The translations under genes and the position numbers were made by a program. A DNA stretch of 32,543 nucleotides, taken from the IMG/VR virus record IMGVR_UViG_3300032282_002846, positions 1 to 32,543 of that record; one strand, given 5' to 3'. This DNA comes from a virus. Shown here one piece after another: positions 1 through 8,667 of this stretch. Below the pieces are notes generated by a model. The model saw nothing but the letters and a program-made list of their open reading frames with translations, was not told where the DNA came from and did no database searches. Every line of letters starts with the position of its first letter. Position 1 is the stretch's first letter.

Positions 1-349
1 CAGCACCAACAGTGGATTTCAGCAAGCGGAGTTTGCCAGTACCAGTGATAACGTAAGGGTTAGCGGCAATCGTAAGTGGATTGTAGCGGCCTTGGTTATC
101 AAGAGAGTCAGTGATGGTGAGTGAGGAGGTGATGTTTTCGCCAGTGGTTCCGTTGTCAACGATCACAATAGGATCGGTAGCAGTGGTTCCGCGAGCATAG
201 GCAGTCTCCAATACGATGCTAGTTGGAAAGAACTTAGTGTCTTGGTCATTAAGAACAAGAAGATCAGCATCTCCAGCAGCGAGAAGGTTAACGGCAATCG
301 GGCCAAAAAGGTTAACCCGATCATAAGCGAGTGGTCGTGAATTAGACAT
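1..349 (-). CDS. Virion-associated protein, 3' end beyond window (partial)
   Basis: An open frame starts at ATG 349 on the minus strand and runs off the left edge, giving about 116 residues without a stop. It begins MSNSRPLAYDRVNLF and continues with a beta-rich, Thr/Asn/Gly-rich sequence, typical of small phage structural or head-decoration proteins. It lies directly downstream of the probable major capsid gene on the same strand, where head-completion or decoration genes are common. The start is preceded by the A/T-rich leader CTTAAATAAAATAAT with no Shine-Dalgarno motif, like the capsid gene. No specific family is recognised; the structural role is inferred from position and composition. 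Confidence 0.6.
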   Translation of the reverse strand, partial: MSNSRPLAYDRVNLFGPIAVNLLAAGDADLLVLNDQDTKFFPTSIVLETAYARGTTATDPIVIVDNGTTGENITSSLTITDSLDNQGRYNPLTIAANPYVITGTGKLRLLKSTVGA

Positions 350-369
350 ATTATTTTATTTAAGGTTGT

Positions 370-393
370 GGGGAGAGGCTTTCGCCCCTCCCC
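370..393 (-). other. Stable hairpin after the capsid gene
   Basis: On the minus strand GGGGAGGGGC and GCCTCTCCCC form a 10-bp stem (one G-U) closed by a GAAA tetraloop, between the capsid stop and the next start. No U-tract follows. It is therefore more likely an mRNA-stabilising 3' hairpin, or a partial attenuator setting capsid versus downstream expression, than a full intrinsic terminator. Confidence 0.6.
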
Positions 394-401
394 TGTTTAA
401 C

Positions 402-1811
402 TTAGGAAGGCACAACAATGTCACCTACACCAGCGCAGCTATAGCAATCCTGATTGTTCTCAGGAACGATATAGGTCTGCACTTCGCAGCAGGAACCGTA
501 GAGGTTCTTGCTCTTAGGCATACGATGCAAGAAGCTGTGCATGATGGTTGGGTCTTTTACCTGTGCGGCAAGACGGAACTGGGCTTGATAGAAGCCCGTT
601 TTGCGCCAGCGGTTGCACTCCCAATCTGGGTTCTTCCATTCCCAATCACCAGCGTAGTTCTGGGTCATTTGTTGGGCTTGGCCGTATCCACTATTGGAAG
701 GCATCGTCCATTTCACCATGGCTTTGTTAACCATAGCAACCGAGATACCGAAATCGGCATTGCGGTAAGCGCGGTTAGGAATGTAAGCGCAACCTTGCTC
801 AAGAACAGTCTTGATGTAGCGAGGAACGCGAACAAGGCGAGGCCATGTTGCAGGGTCAGCTTCGTTGAAAGCTGGAAGCGAGGCGTTGAATGCCGAGTCA
901 GCGTTGAAACGAGCGGAGTTGATGTCGTAACCAAAGGCGTAGTCGCCGATGATACGATTGATGCCGAGTTTCAAGCGAGTAAGACGCTCGTCGAAATCGG
1001 TGTTTGCATCCCAGTAACCGTTGTTACGCTTGGCTTGGACGTAAAGCGCGCGGCCAACTTGTGGGTCAGGGATAACGATGTCGAGCAAAGGCTGACCAGT
1101 CGCGTCTTGGAGATCAAGGCGGAAAGCATCATCTTCGTCTTGGAGGTCAACAAGTGCATCGTCGAGCATATCAAGCGAGAGATAAGCAATCTTACCAAGG
1201 TCAGCCGTAGCGATCTTAACGCGAAGAGCGCAGAGGTCGTAACCAGCTTCGTTATTGATGGTATGCTCTGGAACGAACCATGCGCCATCGTCAACGAGGC
1301 CGCAATAAGTTCCGTCATCCGTAGTGATGCCCATCCATTTGTGTCCAGAACCACCGATGTAGTTCGAGCGAAGGAACTCTTCGTGGACGTTCTTGGTGAT
1401 ACGAGCATTCGACTCTTCAAACTGAAGGATTTCTTCAGCAGGGAACAAGCGGTAGAGCAAGCTCTCAACGCAAATCCAGTCAGTGGTCATTTCCTTACGG
1501 AGCAATTCAAAAGTGTAGGACTCAGTGCCGGGGCGTTGAATCACTTCTGGTTTGCTATCGCAAGAATCAGTCTCGCAGTAGGTGTCAGTGATCTGACGGA
1601 AAGGTGTGCAAGGATCGTGGAATCCACGTCCGAAACGGAATGCTTTCTGTTCAGTTGTATGGTTAAGAGGCCATGCTTGCTCCTCGAAACGGGTGAAATA
1701 TGCAGAGTTCGTTACGAGTTTCTTAACATAGAGGTCGTTGAAATATTCGCGGCCCTCGCGGAAGAAACTGTCAATCTCAGCACAACTATTGAAGTAGAGT
1801 TGATCGCTCAT
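402..1811 (-). CDS. Probable major capsid protein
   Basis: The 469-aa protein is called from position: it follows the portal, a small protein and a coiled-coil scaffold candidate on the same strand, the usual order in tailed-phage head modules. It has its own promoter, a long structured leader and stable flanking hairpins, fitting a very highly expressed gene. Size, mixed alpha/beta composition and lack of membrane segments or enzyme motifs suit an HK97-fold capsid protein, but no diagnostic motif can be read by eye. I use ATG 1811 (MSDQLYF) because the upstream GTG at 1847 lies in the loop of a hairpin and would add a lysine/asparagine-rich tail. The leader AAATAAAATAAAATCA has no Shine-Dalgarno motif. 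Cysteines are frequent for a capsid protein, including two CC or C-x2-C clusters near the C terminus. Confidence 0.65.
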   Translation of the reverse strand: MSDQLYFNSCAEIDSFFREGREYFNDLYVKKLVTNSAYFTRFEEQAWPLNHTTEQKAFRFGRGFHDPCTPFRQITDTYCETDSCDSKPEVIQRPGTESYTFELLRKEMTTDWICVESLLYRLFPAEEILQFEESNARITKNVHEEFLRSNYIGGSGHKWMGITTDDGTYCGLVDDGAWFVPEHTINNEAGYDLCALRVKIATADLGKIAYLSLDMLDDALVDLQDEDDAFRLDLQDATGQPLLDIVIPDPQVGRALYVQAKRNNGYWDANTDFDERLTRLKLGINRIIGDYAFGYDINSARFNADSAFNASLPAFNEADPATWPRLVRVPRYIKTVLEQGCAYIPNRAYRNADFGISVAMVNKAMVKWTMPSNSGYGQAQQMTQNYAGDWEWKNPDWECNRWRKTGFYQAQFRLAAQVKDPTIMHSFLHRMPKSKNLYGSCCEVQTYIVPENNQDCYSCAGVGDIVVPS

Positions 1812-1828
1812 TGATTTTATTTTATTTA

Positions 1829-1859
1829 GTTTAGTTTGGTTTTGCACCGCAAACTAAAC
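1829..1859 (-). promoter_or_regulatory. Hairpin just upstream of the capsid start codon
   Basis: GTTTAGTTTG (1829-1838) and CAAACTAAAC (1850-1859) are a perfect 10-bp inverted repeat with an 11-nt loop, ending 18 nt before the capsid ATG. In the mRNA it would sit immediately 5' of the ribosome landing region, where it may stabilise the message or tune initiation. Confidence 0.6.
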
Positions 1860-2017
1860 CATGAGGAATAGCAAGCGAGTGCTTGGTTTCCTCTGCTGGA
1901 ACCGACCCAGAGATTTTTCTGTCCAGAAATCGTTTTTAATGCGAGGTCGATAACTCGCCAACCAGAGTGCGGTTGAATCCCTAATATTATCGTAAACGAT
2001 AATTTCGGCTATCTCTT
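1860..2017 (-). promoter_or_regulatory. Structured 5' leader of the capsid mRNA
   Basis: This non-coding stretch lies between the probable transcription start (about 2017) and the capsid gene. Besides the hairpin at 1829-1859 it holds nested inverted repeats AGGAA/TTCCT with CAAGC/GCTTG (1864-1892), GATTT/AAATC (1912-1931), GCGAG/CTCGC (1941-1958) and a copy of the dispersed palindrome (1987-2002). No open frame of note is present. A string of hairpins before an abundant structural gene suggests mRNA stabilisation or translational control; no known riboswitch class is recognised. Confidence 0.5.
1987..2002. repeat. Dispersed palindrome, copy 1
   Basis: TTATCGTAAACGATAA, both arms perfect. 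It lies in the capsid leader about 15-30 nt downstream of the predicted transcription start. Confidence 0.9.
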
Positions 2018-2023
2018 ACACGC

Positions 2024-2051
2024 ACAATAATGATCTTAATTAATGTGTCAA
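2024..2051 (-). promoter_or_regulatory. Predicted sigma70-type promoter for the capsid gene
   Basis: On the minus strand TTGACA (2051-2046), a 16-bp spacer and TATTGT (2029-2024) follow directly after the terminator at 2063-2100. The -35 is a perfect consensus match and the -10 matches 4 of 6. A promoter here explains how the capsid gene is expressed beyond the terminator. Confidence 0.55.
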
Positions 2052-2062
2052 GAGATTATTTT

Positions 2063-2100
2063 AAAAAAAGTTGGGGGAGGTAGCGCAATCTACCTCCCCC
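2063..2100 (-). terminator. Strong intrinsic terminator after the scaffold gene
   Basis: On the minus strand GGGGGAGGTAG and CTACCTCCCCC form a perfect 11-bp GC-rich stem with loop ATTGCG, followed by AAC and TTTTTTT. It lies 28 bp beyond the scaffold stop codon. It separates portal-to-scaffold transcription from the capsid transcript. Confidence 0.9.
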
Positions 2101-2128
2101 TTATGACAACCAGAATTAGGAATGTGGG

Positions 2129-3415
2129 CTATGCTGTCAACCGATTTTGCGGCGAGAACCTTGCGATCTTCGCTGCCAGTCCCTCTGTCATGCTCATTCT
2201 TGGCTTCTGGGAATCCGATGTACTAGGAGATGAAGTCATGCGGGATGATCCCTTTAGCTGGGCAATGTAATCATCCTTTTCTTTCACCATCTCTTGGTAG
2301 GCTTTTAACTGAGCTTGAATCTTCTGATATGCCCGGCCTTGATGAATCAAGCGGTTCATATCTTCTACAGATGCTTGCTCACTGCTCTGCTGTGTTGCTG
2401 AAAGTGCAATAGCCTCATCGCGGCTAATATCATACTTGATACCTTTTTCTTTCATGTAATCAGCAACAGCGTCAGGCACTGATGTAGCATTGTCGATCTC
2501 TTGCTGGGTATTCTTGTAGCTTTCGCGCCACTGGTTCAGATACTTGTTCCGACCATCTTGCTCTTTTTGTTTAGTGGTGTGAATGATGTTCTGCTTGGTT
2601 TCTTCAAAGTTGACAAGAGCTGCGTGATGCCCTTGAGTTGCTTTGATGAAGCTGTTGACTTGTTCTGCGAACTGGTACTGCTTGAATTGCGAGAGCGAGT
2701 TCGTGATTTCTTCAAACGCTTGATCTCGATCTGTCTCTGCTGCTCTACGATCTTCTTCGGATGTCGCATTGAAGATGGAGGCGTTTGCATTAACCGCACG
2801 GGAGAATGTTGAAAGAAGCGTTGGATCATTCGATAGCAACTGTCTCGCAGTATCATAAGTGCTTTTGATGGGTTCAAGATAAGTCTTTTTGAAGTCTGGG
2901 TTGCTCGTAATATCATGGAAGTCCAACTTACTACGCAAGTCTTTGATTTGTTCTGAGAGTTGTTGTTCAACCTCATTCTTCTCTTGGTTCGCTTTGTTAA
3001 GCTGTTCTTGGTAGTGGTTGGTTTCTTTTGTTGATGTTGATTCGGCAACCAATCGCTCAAGTTCTTGGATTTTGGTTTCAAACTTTGGAACCTCGTCTCG
3101 CTTGTACTTTTCAAGTTCTTCTTTGAGCTTGCGGTTCTCTTCGATTTGCCTTTCAACGAAACCTTTTTTCTTACCCGTTCTATCGGATGTGATTTCAGCT
3201 TCGCTAACTCCTGTCGGTTCTTCTGGTGGTTCTTCTTCATTGTGTCTTTGCATTCCCAGCATTGGATCACCCATGTTTGTTCCACTAGGCTTTCCATCGT
3301 CGGTTTGTTGTTTGCTGAACTTCTTTAGGAAGTCAGATGTATTACCTTTGATCGGAACTTGGGGTTTATCCTGTAGTTCCTTGATTACTGCTGCTGTGTC
3401 GTTTGTGTCTGCCAT
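2129..3415 (-). CDS. Putative capsid scaffolding protein
   Basis: This 428-aa hydrophilic, glutamate/lysine/glutamine-rich protein has a long heptad-rich coiled coil around residues 85-185, a flexible N-terminal 80 residues and a basic Ser/Pro-rich C-terminal tail. That architecture, and its place between portal and capsid genes, is typical of internal scaffolding proteins that direct procapsid assembly and then leave or are cleaved. There is no visible protease motif. It starts 3 bp after the upstream 81-aa gene and is followed by a strong terminator. The call rests on position and composition, not on a recognised motif. Confidence 0.6.
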   Translation of the reverse strand: MADTNDTAAVIKELQDKPQVPIKGNTSDFLKKFSKQQTDDGKPSGTNMGDPMLGMQRHNEEEPPEEPTGVSEAEITSDRTGKKKGFVERQIEENRKLKEELEKYKRDEVPKFETKIQELERLVAESTSTKETNHYQEQLNKANQEKNEVEQQLSEQIKDLRSKLDFHDITSNPDFKKTYLEPIKSTYDTARQLLSNDPTLLSTFSRAVNANASIFNATSEEDRRAAETDRDQAFEEITNSLSQFKQYQFAEQVNSFIKATQGHHAALVNFEETKQNIIHTTKQKEQDGRNKYLNQWRESYKNTQQEIDNATSVPDAVADYMKEKGIKYDISRDEAIALSATQQSSEQASVEDMNRLIHQGRAYQKIQAQLKAYQEMVKEKDDYIAQLKGSSRMTSSPSTSDSQKPRMSMTEGLAAKIARFSPQNRLTA

Positions 3416-3418
3416 AAA

Positions 3419-3664
3419 TTAGTTTTCGTCGAGGTCTGGGTCAATCGTACTGTCTTTTGTCTCTTTATTTCTTGAAGAAGATTTTGTTTTTTTAAACTCT
3501 CCTTGTTCCTCTGTTCCAATAGCATCAATAGTTTTGATTGCATGGATTAGTGTGGTTACTCCGTCTGGTGGGTTTACGTTTAGCAGTAGGTATGCTTGTA
3601 GTTTGTTCCAATCTTCGTGTGCTGTAATGGCAGCGCATAGTGATTTTACTTTTTCTGTGGTCAT
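3419..3664 (-). CDS. Small conserved-position protein in the head module
   Basis: This 81-aa protein begins MTTEKVKSLCAAI; its first half looks helical and its C-terminal third is Lys/Ser/Asp-rich and probably disordered. Its ATG overlaps the portal stop by 4 nt (ATGA), so the two are translationally coupled, and the scaffold gene follows 3 bp later. The setting suggests a head-assembly accessory protein. No family is recognised and no catalytic motif is visible. Confidence 0.65.
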   Translation of the reverse strand: MTTEKVKSLCAAITAHEDWNKLQAYLLLNVNPPDGVTTLIHAIKTIDAIGTEEQGEFKKTKSSSRNKETKDSTIDPDLDEN

Positions 3665-6129
3665 TGTTGCATTGGTGTTATGTTGGTCTCCATCTCAACT
3701 TCCTCAACTTCGGTAGCTTCTGGCTGACCGGGAGTCTCTGGTTGTTCGTTTGGTTCTGGAGTCTCGCCCTGCATAGCTGCCATCTTCGCCTTTTCCTTTT
3801 GGATTTCTTGGCGAGCTTTGGCTTTCTGTAGGGCAAGTTGAGTAATACCTTGTTCCTTGCGCTGCTCTGTACGTTGAGCATGGCTGATGGAAGACTTGCC
3901 AATCGCAATGTCGGCAAGTTGTTTCTTGGTGTCGATGTCGATACCAGATTTTGCAGCGAGGTATTGAAGTTTGATGTCTTCTTCGGAATTTGGCTGACCT
4001 TGCTTCTGAGCTTCGGCTTGTGCGAGTTCTTGGTATACAGACTGAATTTGATCTGCCATCCCTTGAGCCTCTTGCATTCCCTGCATGAATTGCTTGAGGA
4101 AATCCTTTTTAGACTCATCCTTACTGATGTACTCAACGTGAGCCATGATGTGACCACCTTTGAATTTCACCGAGCGCATAGCCAATGATAGATCAGCAAT
4201 GTCTGGTTGACCTTCTTGGATAGATTGTGCATTCATCTGCAATTGCATCATCATATCCTGCAAGTGACCAACAGCGTGTTCGATATGAGGATCAGTTGGC
4301 AATACAGGGAAGTTCTGCGGATTGACAAACGCATCAGTCATTCCTGCATTTTCAAATCCAATCACACGATTAACGTCAGTGATCTTAGGTATCTTTGTAT
4401 TACGATACCTTGATACGTTGTCACGTCCAGATAGGGCAGCAATAGCATCCTTAACGGCGTTCTCTTGGCCTTCGTTGGCTGGTGTGATAGCTGTGATCTG
4501 AAGTAGCTTCTCAGCCGTGATTAGCTTGAATGACGGGCTACCAGCACCATTGATAAGGTTAGAACGGATGCTAGTGATATTCTTCCAAGCAGCGGCTTCC
4601 TTGGGTGTTCCCAGTTCTTCTAGGATTTCGTAGAACTTCTTAACGTATTCATACCCATCATCACTAGACTTAGCGTTCACAAACCTCTTGTAGAGTTGTT
4701 TGAAGTACAATGTTTGACACTCATTGAAACGGCGAATCTGTGTTCCAGATAGTTTAGCTGATTCCGCCGCATCTAGTTCCGCTTCTCCTTTGGTGCGTTG
4801 TTTTCCACCACCAGTAGGTGCATTGATACGATACTGACCCATGCCCCTATACATATCTCCCATGAAGAATTGCATGAAGCTCATGCTCTCTGCTACTGGG
4901 AGTTGGAATCGGTTCTGAATGAACTTAGCTCCATCTGGCAATACGCTGATTGGCAACCATTCCATTTGTTTCAGCATCTTAGTTGCATCTGGCCCTTGCC
5001 CCTCGATCATCAACATGGAGTTAAGGCGAACAGCATCAACGAGGCTATTCATTGTGAAGTCGTACTGACGGCAAGCGACGAAAGCGGATTCGGCTTGGCT
5101 CTTAATGTCTTGGAATAGACCAGAACCAACTGAATCAGTTAGCATATACATGATCTCATCCCATGAGTTAAATGCGCCAGTCTTGAGCATCATAAACCCG
5201 TGTTGGGTTCTGATGTCATCTTCGCTGATCTTTCCTGCCCCTTTTACATTAGAGTTAATGTAGTCAGCGATTGGTTGGTAATCTTGAAGAACAATAGCCT
5301 TACTAATCTTGCCATCAAACTCTCTCCAGAATACTTCGTAGAGATCAATCTTTTGGTTTACAGAAAGTGACCAGTTGAATCCTGATTCGCTAATGGTACG
5401 GAAAAAGTCTTCGCGGGTCTTCCTGTGGTTATTGAATGAGCGGTGGAAACGGATAGCGTCAATAGCTGCATCTACATTCCATCCCATCGCTTCAGCAGCA
5501 GCGCGATTTTCGATCTTCTTGTACAACTCGTAAGGAGTCAGGCGGACACGGCGCACAAACTCTTCAAGGTTACAGAAGTCGATACGAATATCATCTGGGA
5601 AAAGGAGATCAGATAAGAAAACGTGTTCTGGCATCCATCCTAGCGGACTATCCCACATTCCAATACCTTTTCCGTACAAGAGCATTTCTTCTAGGTCTTG
5701 CTCTGTATTATAAAGGTAGCCGGGCCATTCGCGGATTGCTTGGTCGAATGCCGTTGCAATGTTCTCAGAGTTCACAAGGCGTTCTTTTTCATTACCAAAC
5801 TTGCTTTTGATTGTGCAGCAAGCCTGACGCTCAGTAATTACATCGTAGTAACTGGACTTCTGGTTATCAACGATAAATCCAAGTTGTCCATAGTTAACGT
5901 CTGATTGCCAAGGTAATCGCTTTTCAGCAAGTCTGCTGTACCCTGTAGGGGGGTACATTTTGTAAGCCTTGTAAATGCGAATGCGTTTGTTCTCGCGTCC
6001 GATGTTGGCTTGCCTCAAGTGGTTAGCGATATTCCACGCATGATTAGCGTTGGAAATTCGTGTTGCTGGCGGCTTGCCATCTTGATCTAAAGTTGCTAGT
6101 GAAAAGTTGTCTTGTCCTATTGATAGCAT
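3661..6129 (-). CDS. Portal (head-tail connector) protein
   Basis: At 822 aa this has the size of the large portal proteins of many podovirus-like phages. Portals form the dodecameric ring at one capsid vertex through which the terminase pumps DNA. The N-terminal two thirds are mixed alpha/beta. Around residues 425-445 lies the Gly-rich INAPTGGGKQRTKGEAE stretch followed by a long helix, as in portal tunnel regions. From about residue 620 the chain is helical and Gln/Lys/Glu-rich, ending in a Pro/Glu-rich acidic tail, a common extension in large portals. It lies between a Cys-motif protein and the scaffold candidate. The family call combines size, composition and context; a strict motif is not available. 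Confidence 0.75.
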   Translation of the reverse strand: MLSIGQDNFSLATLDQDGKPPATRISNANHAWNIANHLRQANIGRENKRIRIYKAYKMYPPTGYSRLAEKRLPWQSDVNYGQLGFIVDNQKSSYYDVITERQACCTIKSKFGNEKERLVNSENIATAFDQAIREWPGYLYNTEQDLEEMLLYGKGIGMWDSPLGWMPEHVFLSDLLFPDDIRIDFCNLEEFVRRVRLTPYELYKKIENRAAAEAMGWNVDAAIDAIRFHRSFNNHRKTREDFFRTISESGFNWSLSVNQKIDLYEVFWREFDGKISKAIVLQDYQPIADYINSNVKGAGKISEDDIRTQHGFMMLKTGAFNSWDEIMYMLTDSVGSGLFQDIKSQAESAFVACRQYDFTMNSLVDAVRLNSMLMIEGQGPDATKMLKQMEWLPISVLPDGAKFIQNRFQLPVAESMSFMQFFMGDMYRGMGQYRINAPTGGGKQRTKGEAELDAAESAKLSGTQIRRFNECQTLYFKQLYKRFVNAKSSDDGYEYVKKFYEILEELGTPKEAAAWKNITSIRSNLINGAGSPSFKLITAEKLLQITAITPANEGQENAVKDAIAALSGRDNVSRYRNTKIPKITDVNRVIGFENAGMTDAFVNPQNFPVLPTDPHIEHAVGHLQDMMMQLQMNAQSIQEGQPDIADLSLAMRSVKFKGGHIMAHVEYISKDESKKDFLKQFMQGMQEAQGMADQIQSVYQELAQAEAQKQGQPNSEEDIKLQYLAAKSGIDIDTKKQLADIAIGKSSISHAQRTEQRKEQGITQLALQKAKARQEIQKEKAKMAAMQGETPEPNEQPETPGQPEATEVEEVEMETNITPMQQ

Positions 6130-6135
6130 AATATT

Positions 6136-6151
6136 TTATCGTTTACGATAA
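6136..6151. repeat. Dispersed palindrome, copy 2
   Basis: TTATCGTTTACGATAA with perfect arms. Its centre supplies the TAA stop codon (6143-6145, minus strand) of the 125-aa gene, and it fills the gap before the portal start. Confidence 0.9.
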
Positions 6152-6520
6152 CGAGTTAAGCGCATTCCTGCGGCGATTGCAAGAAGAACATCCCCTTGCT
6201 TTATGTTCAAGTTTAGTTCCAAGAACCTTGTCAGCTACTCTCGCTACAGTATGAATTGCTTGGGCTATATTATCTCCCAATCCATCAGCGTACCAGCAAC
6301 GATCACTTGGTTGGCGTTGGCAGATTTGATCCTCTACAATTTGCTCAATGTTTTCTGGAATGGTTACTCCATTAGAACGGCAATCTTTTTGGATGTTTGA
6401 AATCAAACTGCTCCATGTGCTTCCATACACAATAGCTGGAAAGGTGAGTTTATCACGCTTGATCTCGTATTTGTAGTACCACCCACCGACTGGAGCTAGG
6501 TTTCTATTTTTGAGTTTCAT
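6143..6520 (-). CDS. Phage protein of unknown function with C-terminal Cys motif
   Basis: This 125-aa protein has aromatic N-terminal strands (GGWYYKYE) and a C-terminal GCSSCNRRRNALN motif in which C-x2-C precedes a basic helix. Similar small proteins with a terminal CxxC-RRR-LN signature occur next to portal or terminase genes in environmental phages, as I recall, but no function is established. It is first in the minus-strand structural operon and divergent from the large terminase, with only 36 bp between the starts. AAAGGCAAG just before the ATG may serve as a weak ribosome site. Confidence 0.7.
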   Translation of the reverse strand: MKLKNRNLAPVGGWYYKYEIKRDKLTFPAIVYGSTWSSLISNIQKDCRSNGVTIPENIEQIVEDQICQRQPSDRCWYADGLGDNIAQAIHTVARVADKVLGTKLEHKARGCSSCNRRRNALNSLS

Positions 6521-6556
6521 CTTGCCTTTCGTTTGAAAATATATTTTATTATTGAT

Positions 6557-8410
6557 ATGTCAAGAATTTTTTCTGGAAACACAGGCATCCAAAAGTACGG
6601 TATCAAATTCCCTGAGAACATGGATGAGCTAGGTATAGAGCTATACTGCTACGCTATAAGCAAGGGTGAATACGGAAGAGATTACTGCAATAAGCACAAT
6701 ATAAATCTTTCAGATTTTAAATTACTCACTCCATACGAGCATTTCTTGAAGGCAGTAAAACTTCAATGGCCCACGGAAGTTTCTATTGTCAATCGAGGTT
6801 ATACCAATACTCAGTTATTGAGAACTCTGGAAGAACTCTGCAACAATGATGACATCTGTTTGGCTGGCGCGGCTTCGATGGGAAAGTCGTTTCCAGTTGG
6901 GCTTTGGGTGTACCTTGACTGGTGTTCTGCTCCGCATTGCACTTCATCTTGGGTTGCCACTACTACTCTTGGTGCGTCCGAAGATCGTATTTGGGGTATC
7001 ATTTCTAAGTTGTGGAAGTCCGCTGCTGTTCAGTTTGGTAAGCTAATCGACTATCGCCACATGATTGTTTGGGGCGGTGGGTCGAACGATGAGGATAAGG
7101 ACTATCGCAATGCTATCAAGGCTCTCGCTTTCCAGTCTGGTAACGAGGGGCAGAAGGCTATTGATACTACCCGTGGACGTAAGAATGATCGGATTAGATT
7201 AGCACTTGATGAGTTGCCCGAAATGGAACTAGGCGCGATTACTGCCCGTGTTAACTTATCCGCTAATAATGATGTAGTCTTTATCGGTATTGGAAACCCG
7301 TCTGCTGGTGACAATCCTCACACTCGCTGGGCTATGCCTAAAGGTGCTTCTAACTTTGATACTGTCAGTCCAGAGATGGATAAGTGGGAGACTGAAACTG
7401 GAGTTTGCTTGTTTTACAATGGTATGCGCTCACCAAACTTCGCCGCGCCAGAGCATGAACCATCCCCGTTCCCGTTCTTGATGGATCGCAAGAAACAAGA
7501 AGTCATGCTCAAACAGTGCTATGGTGATGAAAATGCAATTGACTATGTTCGTAACGCTATTGGCTGGTGGCCGAAATCGGGATTCGCCCAGACCATTCTA
7601 ACCGCTGATCTGATTCGTAACGCTGATACCGACGAAGAACCGCTTTGGGATTCAGAAGGTTTCCACAAGGTTGCTGGATTCGATACCGCTTTTACAGTGG
7701 GTGGAGATAGGTGTGTGCTTACTATAGCTAAACTAGGTTACATTCGCGGGACTCGTAATCGTGTTATGTGGTTGGAGAAACAAAAAGTCATTCAGTTATC
7801 TGCCCGTGAAGCTGCTGAGTTTGAAGTTGGTCTAGCTAAAGAAGTAGTCGAGCTATGCCGGGCTTCTGGAGTTCAGCCTACCAAATTTGGTATGGACGTA
7901 TCGGGTGATGGCGGTCGAGTCGCACAAGCTATCATACGCGAGTGGTTGAGATATGATGCTAGTGGTCATTCTATCGCTCTCATTTCTTCTATGGGTAAAC
8001 CTACTGAGCGTATGGCAGCAGAGGTTGATAAACGCCCATGTAAGGATGTTTACGATAGATTGGTATCAGAATATTGGTACTCAGCCTATCACGGCTTTAA
8101 GAGTCGAGTGATCTACGGGGTTGGTGCAGCGTCTGAGTTGGCGCGAGAACTTTGTATCCGTAGGTATTTCATTAAATCCAAGAAGATTTCTGTAGAGACT
8201 AAAGATGACTACAAGGGACGCACTGGATACTCGCCCGATTTGGCAGATAGCTTTCTCTACTGCCTCGAAATGTCTCGTAGGTTTGGACTAGTTTTTATCG
8301 GAAACGATAAAGCTGTTCCAACTAACCGATTCTGGGCTAGAGAAGAAAAGCCAGTCGAATCCTTCTCAGATGATGATAGCTATTCTTCTGATGAGAATGG
8401 TGACTGGTAA
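6557..8410 (+). CDS. terL: Terminase large subunit (packaging ATPase/nuclease)
   Basis: This DNA-packaging motor docks on the portal, drives DNA into the procapsid with ATP and cuts genome ends. Counting from ATG 6557 (617 aa), the Walker A-type loop LAGAASMGKS is at about residues 102-111 and Walker B (LALDELPE) at about 215-222. The RNase H-like nuclease domain shows acidic positions at AGFDTAF (D376), FGMDVSGDGG (D447) and SPDLADSF (D561, D564). A TTG eight codons upstream keeps the frame open, but ATG with the A/T-rich leader common in this genome is the better start. The end carries an acidic Ser/Asp-rich tail. It is transcribed away from the portal block, which is less usual. A palindrome copy at 8295 encodes FIGNDK. 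Confidence 0.93.
   Translation: MSRIFSGNTGIQKYGIKFPENMDELGIELYCYAISKGEYGRDYCNKHNINLSDFKLLTPYEHFLKAVKLQWPTEVSIVNRGYTNTQLLRTLEELCNNDDICLAGAASMGKSFPVGLWVYLDWCSAPHCTSSWVATTTLGASEDRIWGIISKLWKSAAVQFGKLIDYRHMIVWGGGSNDEDKDYRNAIKALAFQSGNEGQKAIDTTRGRKNDRIRLALDELPEMELGAITARVNLSANNDVVFIGIGNPSAGDNPHTRWAMPKGASNFDTVSPEMDKWETETGVCLFYNGMRSPNFAAPEHEPSPFPFLMDRKKQEVMLKQCYGDENAIDYVRNAIGWWPKSGFAQTILTADLIRNADTDEEPLWDSEGFHKVAGFDTAFTVGGDRCVLTIAKLGYIRGTRNRVMWLEKQKVIQLSAREAAEFEVGLAKEVVELCRASGVQPTKFGMDVSGDGGRVAQAIIREWLRYDASGHSIALISSMGKPTERMAAEVDKRPCKDVYDRLVSEYWYSAYHGFKSRVIYGVGAASELARELCIRRYFIKSKKISVETKDDYKGRTGYSPDLADSFLYCLEMSRRFGLVFIGNDKAVPTNRFWAREEKPVESFSDDDSYSSDENGDW
8295..8310. repeat. Dispersed palindrome, copy 3
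   Basis: TTATCGGAAACGATAA, perfect arms, inside the large terminase gene, where it is read as F-I-G-N-D-K. Confidence 0.9.
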
Positions 8411-8439
8411 TTGCACATGACCAGCACATAAGGATAGCT

Positions 8440-8667
8440 TTAATCCAGAATGCCTTGAAGCTCTAGCGTGTTTGCTACTTCCTCTGGGATTACAATACGA
8501 ACGAACTTGCGTCCATCGTGGAAGCCTAGTGTTTCAATGGTTCTAATGTCTGATTTCTTTACCCAGCATTGATTGAATTGCTGTTGGAAAAGAATCTTAA
8601 CTTGGTTTTCATCGACATGGTATCCCTCGCAGATGATCATTGAAACGAATGTATTATTTGAACTCAT
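8440..8667 (-). CDS. Hypothetical small protein
   Basis: This 75-aa protein begins MSSNNTFVSMII. It has a short hydrophobic N-terminal strand, a central Gln/Phe-rich stretch and a C-terminal EEVANTLELQG segment. It is last in the minus-strand XRE-HNH operon, overlaps the HNH gene by 14 bp, and an AGGAT motif lies about 10 nt before its ATG. It converges on the large terminase, with 29 bp between the stops and no clear terminator. No family is recognised. Confidence 0.7.
   Translation of the reverse strand: MSSNNTFVSMIICEGYHVDENQVKILFQQQFNQCWVKKSDIRTIETLGFHDGRKFVRIVIPEEVANTLELQGILD

Noticed and set aside
366-1814. 482-codon open frame on the plus strand opposite the capsid gene
   Set aside because: It is the exact antisense of the probable capsid gene, has a non-ATG start, ends in that gene's start region and has no domain-like sequence. 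Codon bias of the capsid gene explains the absence of stops.
1965-1976. GGTTGAATCCC as a tRNA T-arm
   Set aside because: No acceptor, anticodon or D-arm can be built around it, and it lies in the capsid leader.
2536-3297. 253-codon minus-strand frame inside the scaffold gene
   Set aside because: Out-of-frame reading of an A-rich coiled-coil gene; composition is an artefact of lysine and glutamate codons.
5868-5877. TTATCAACGATAA in the portal gene as a palindrome copy
   Set aside because: The left arm is truncated and the spacing is wrong.
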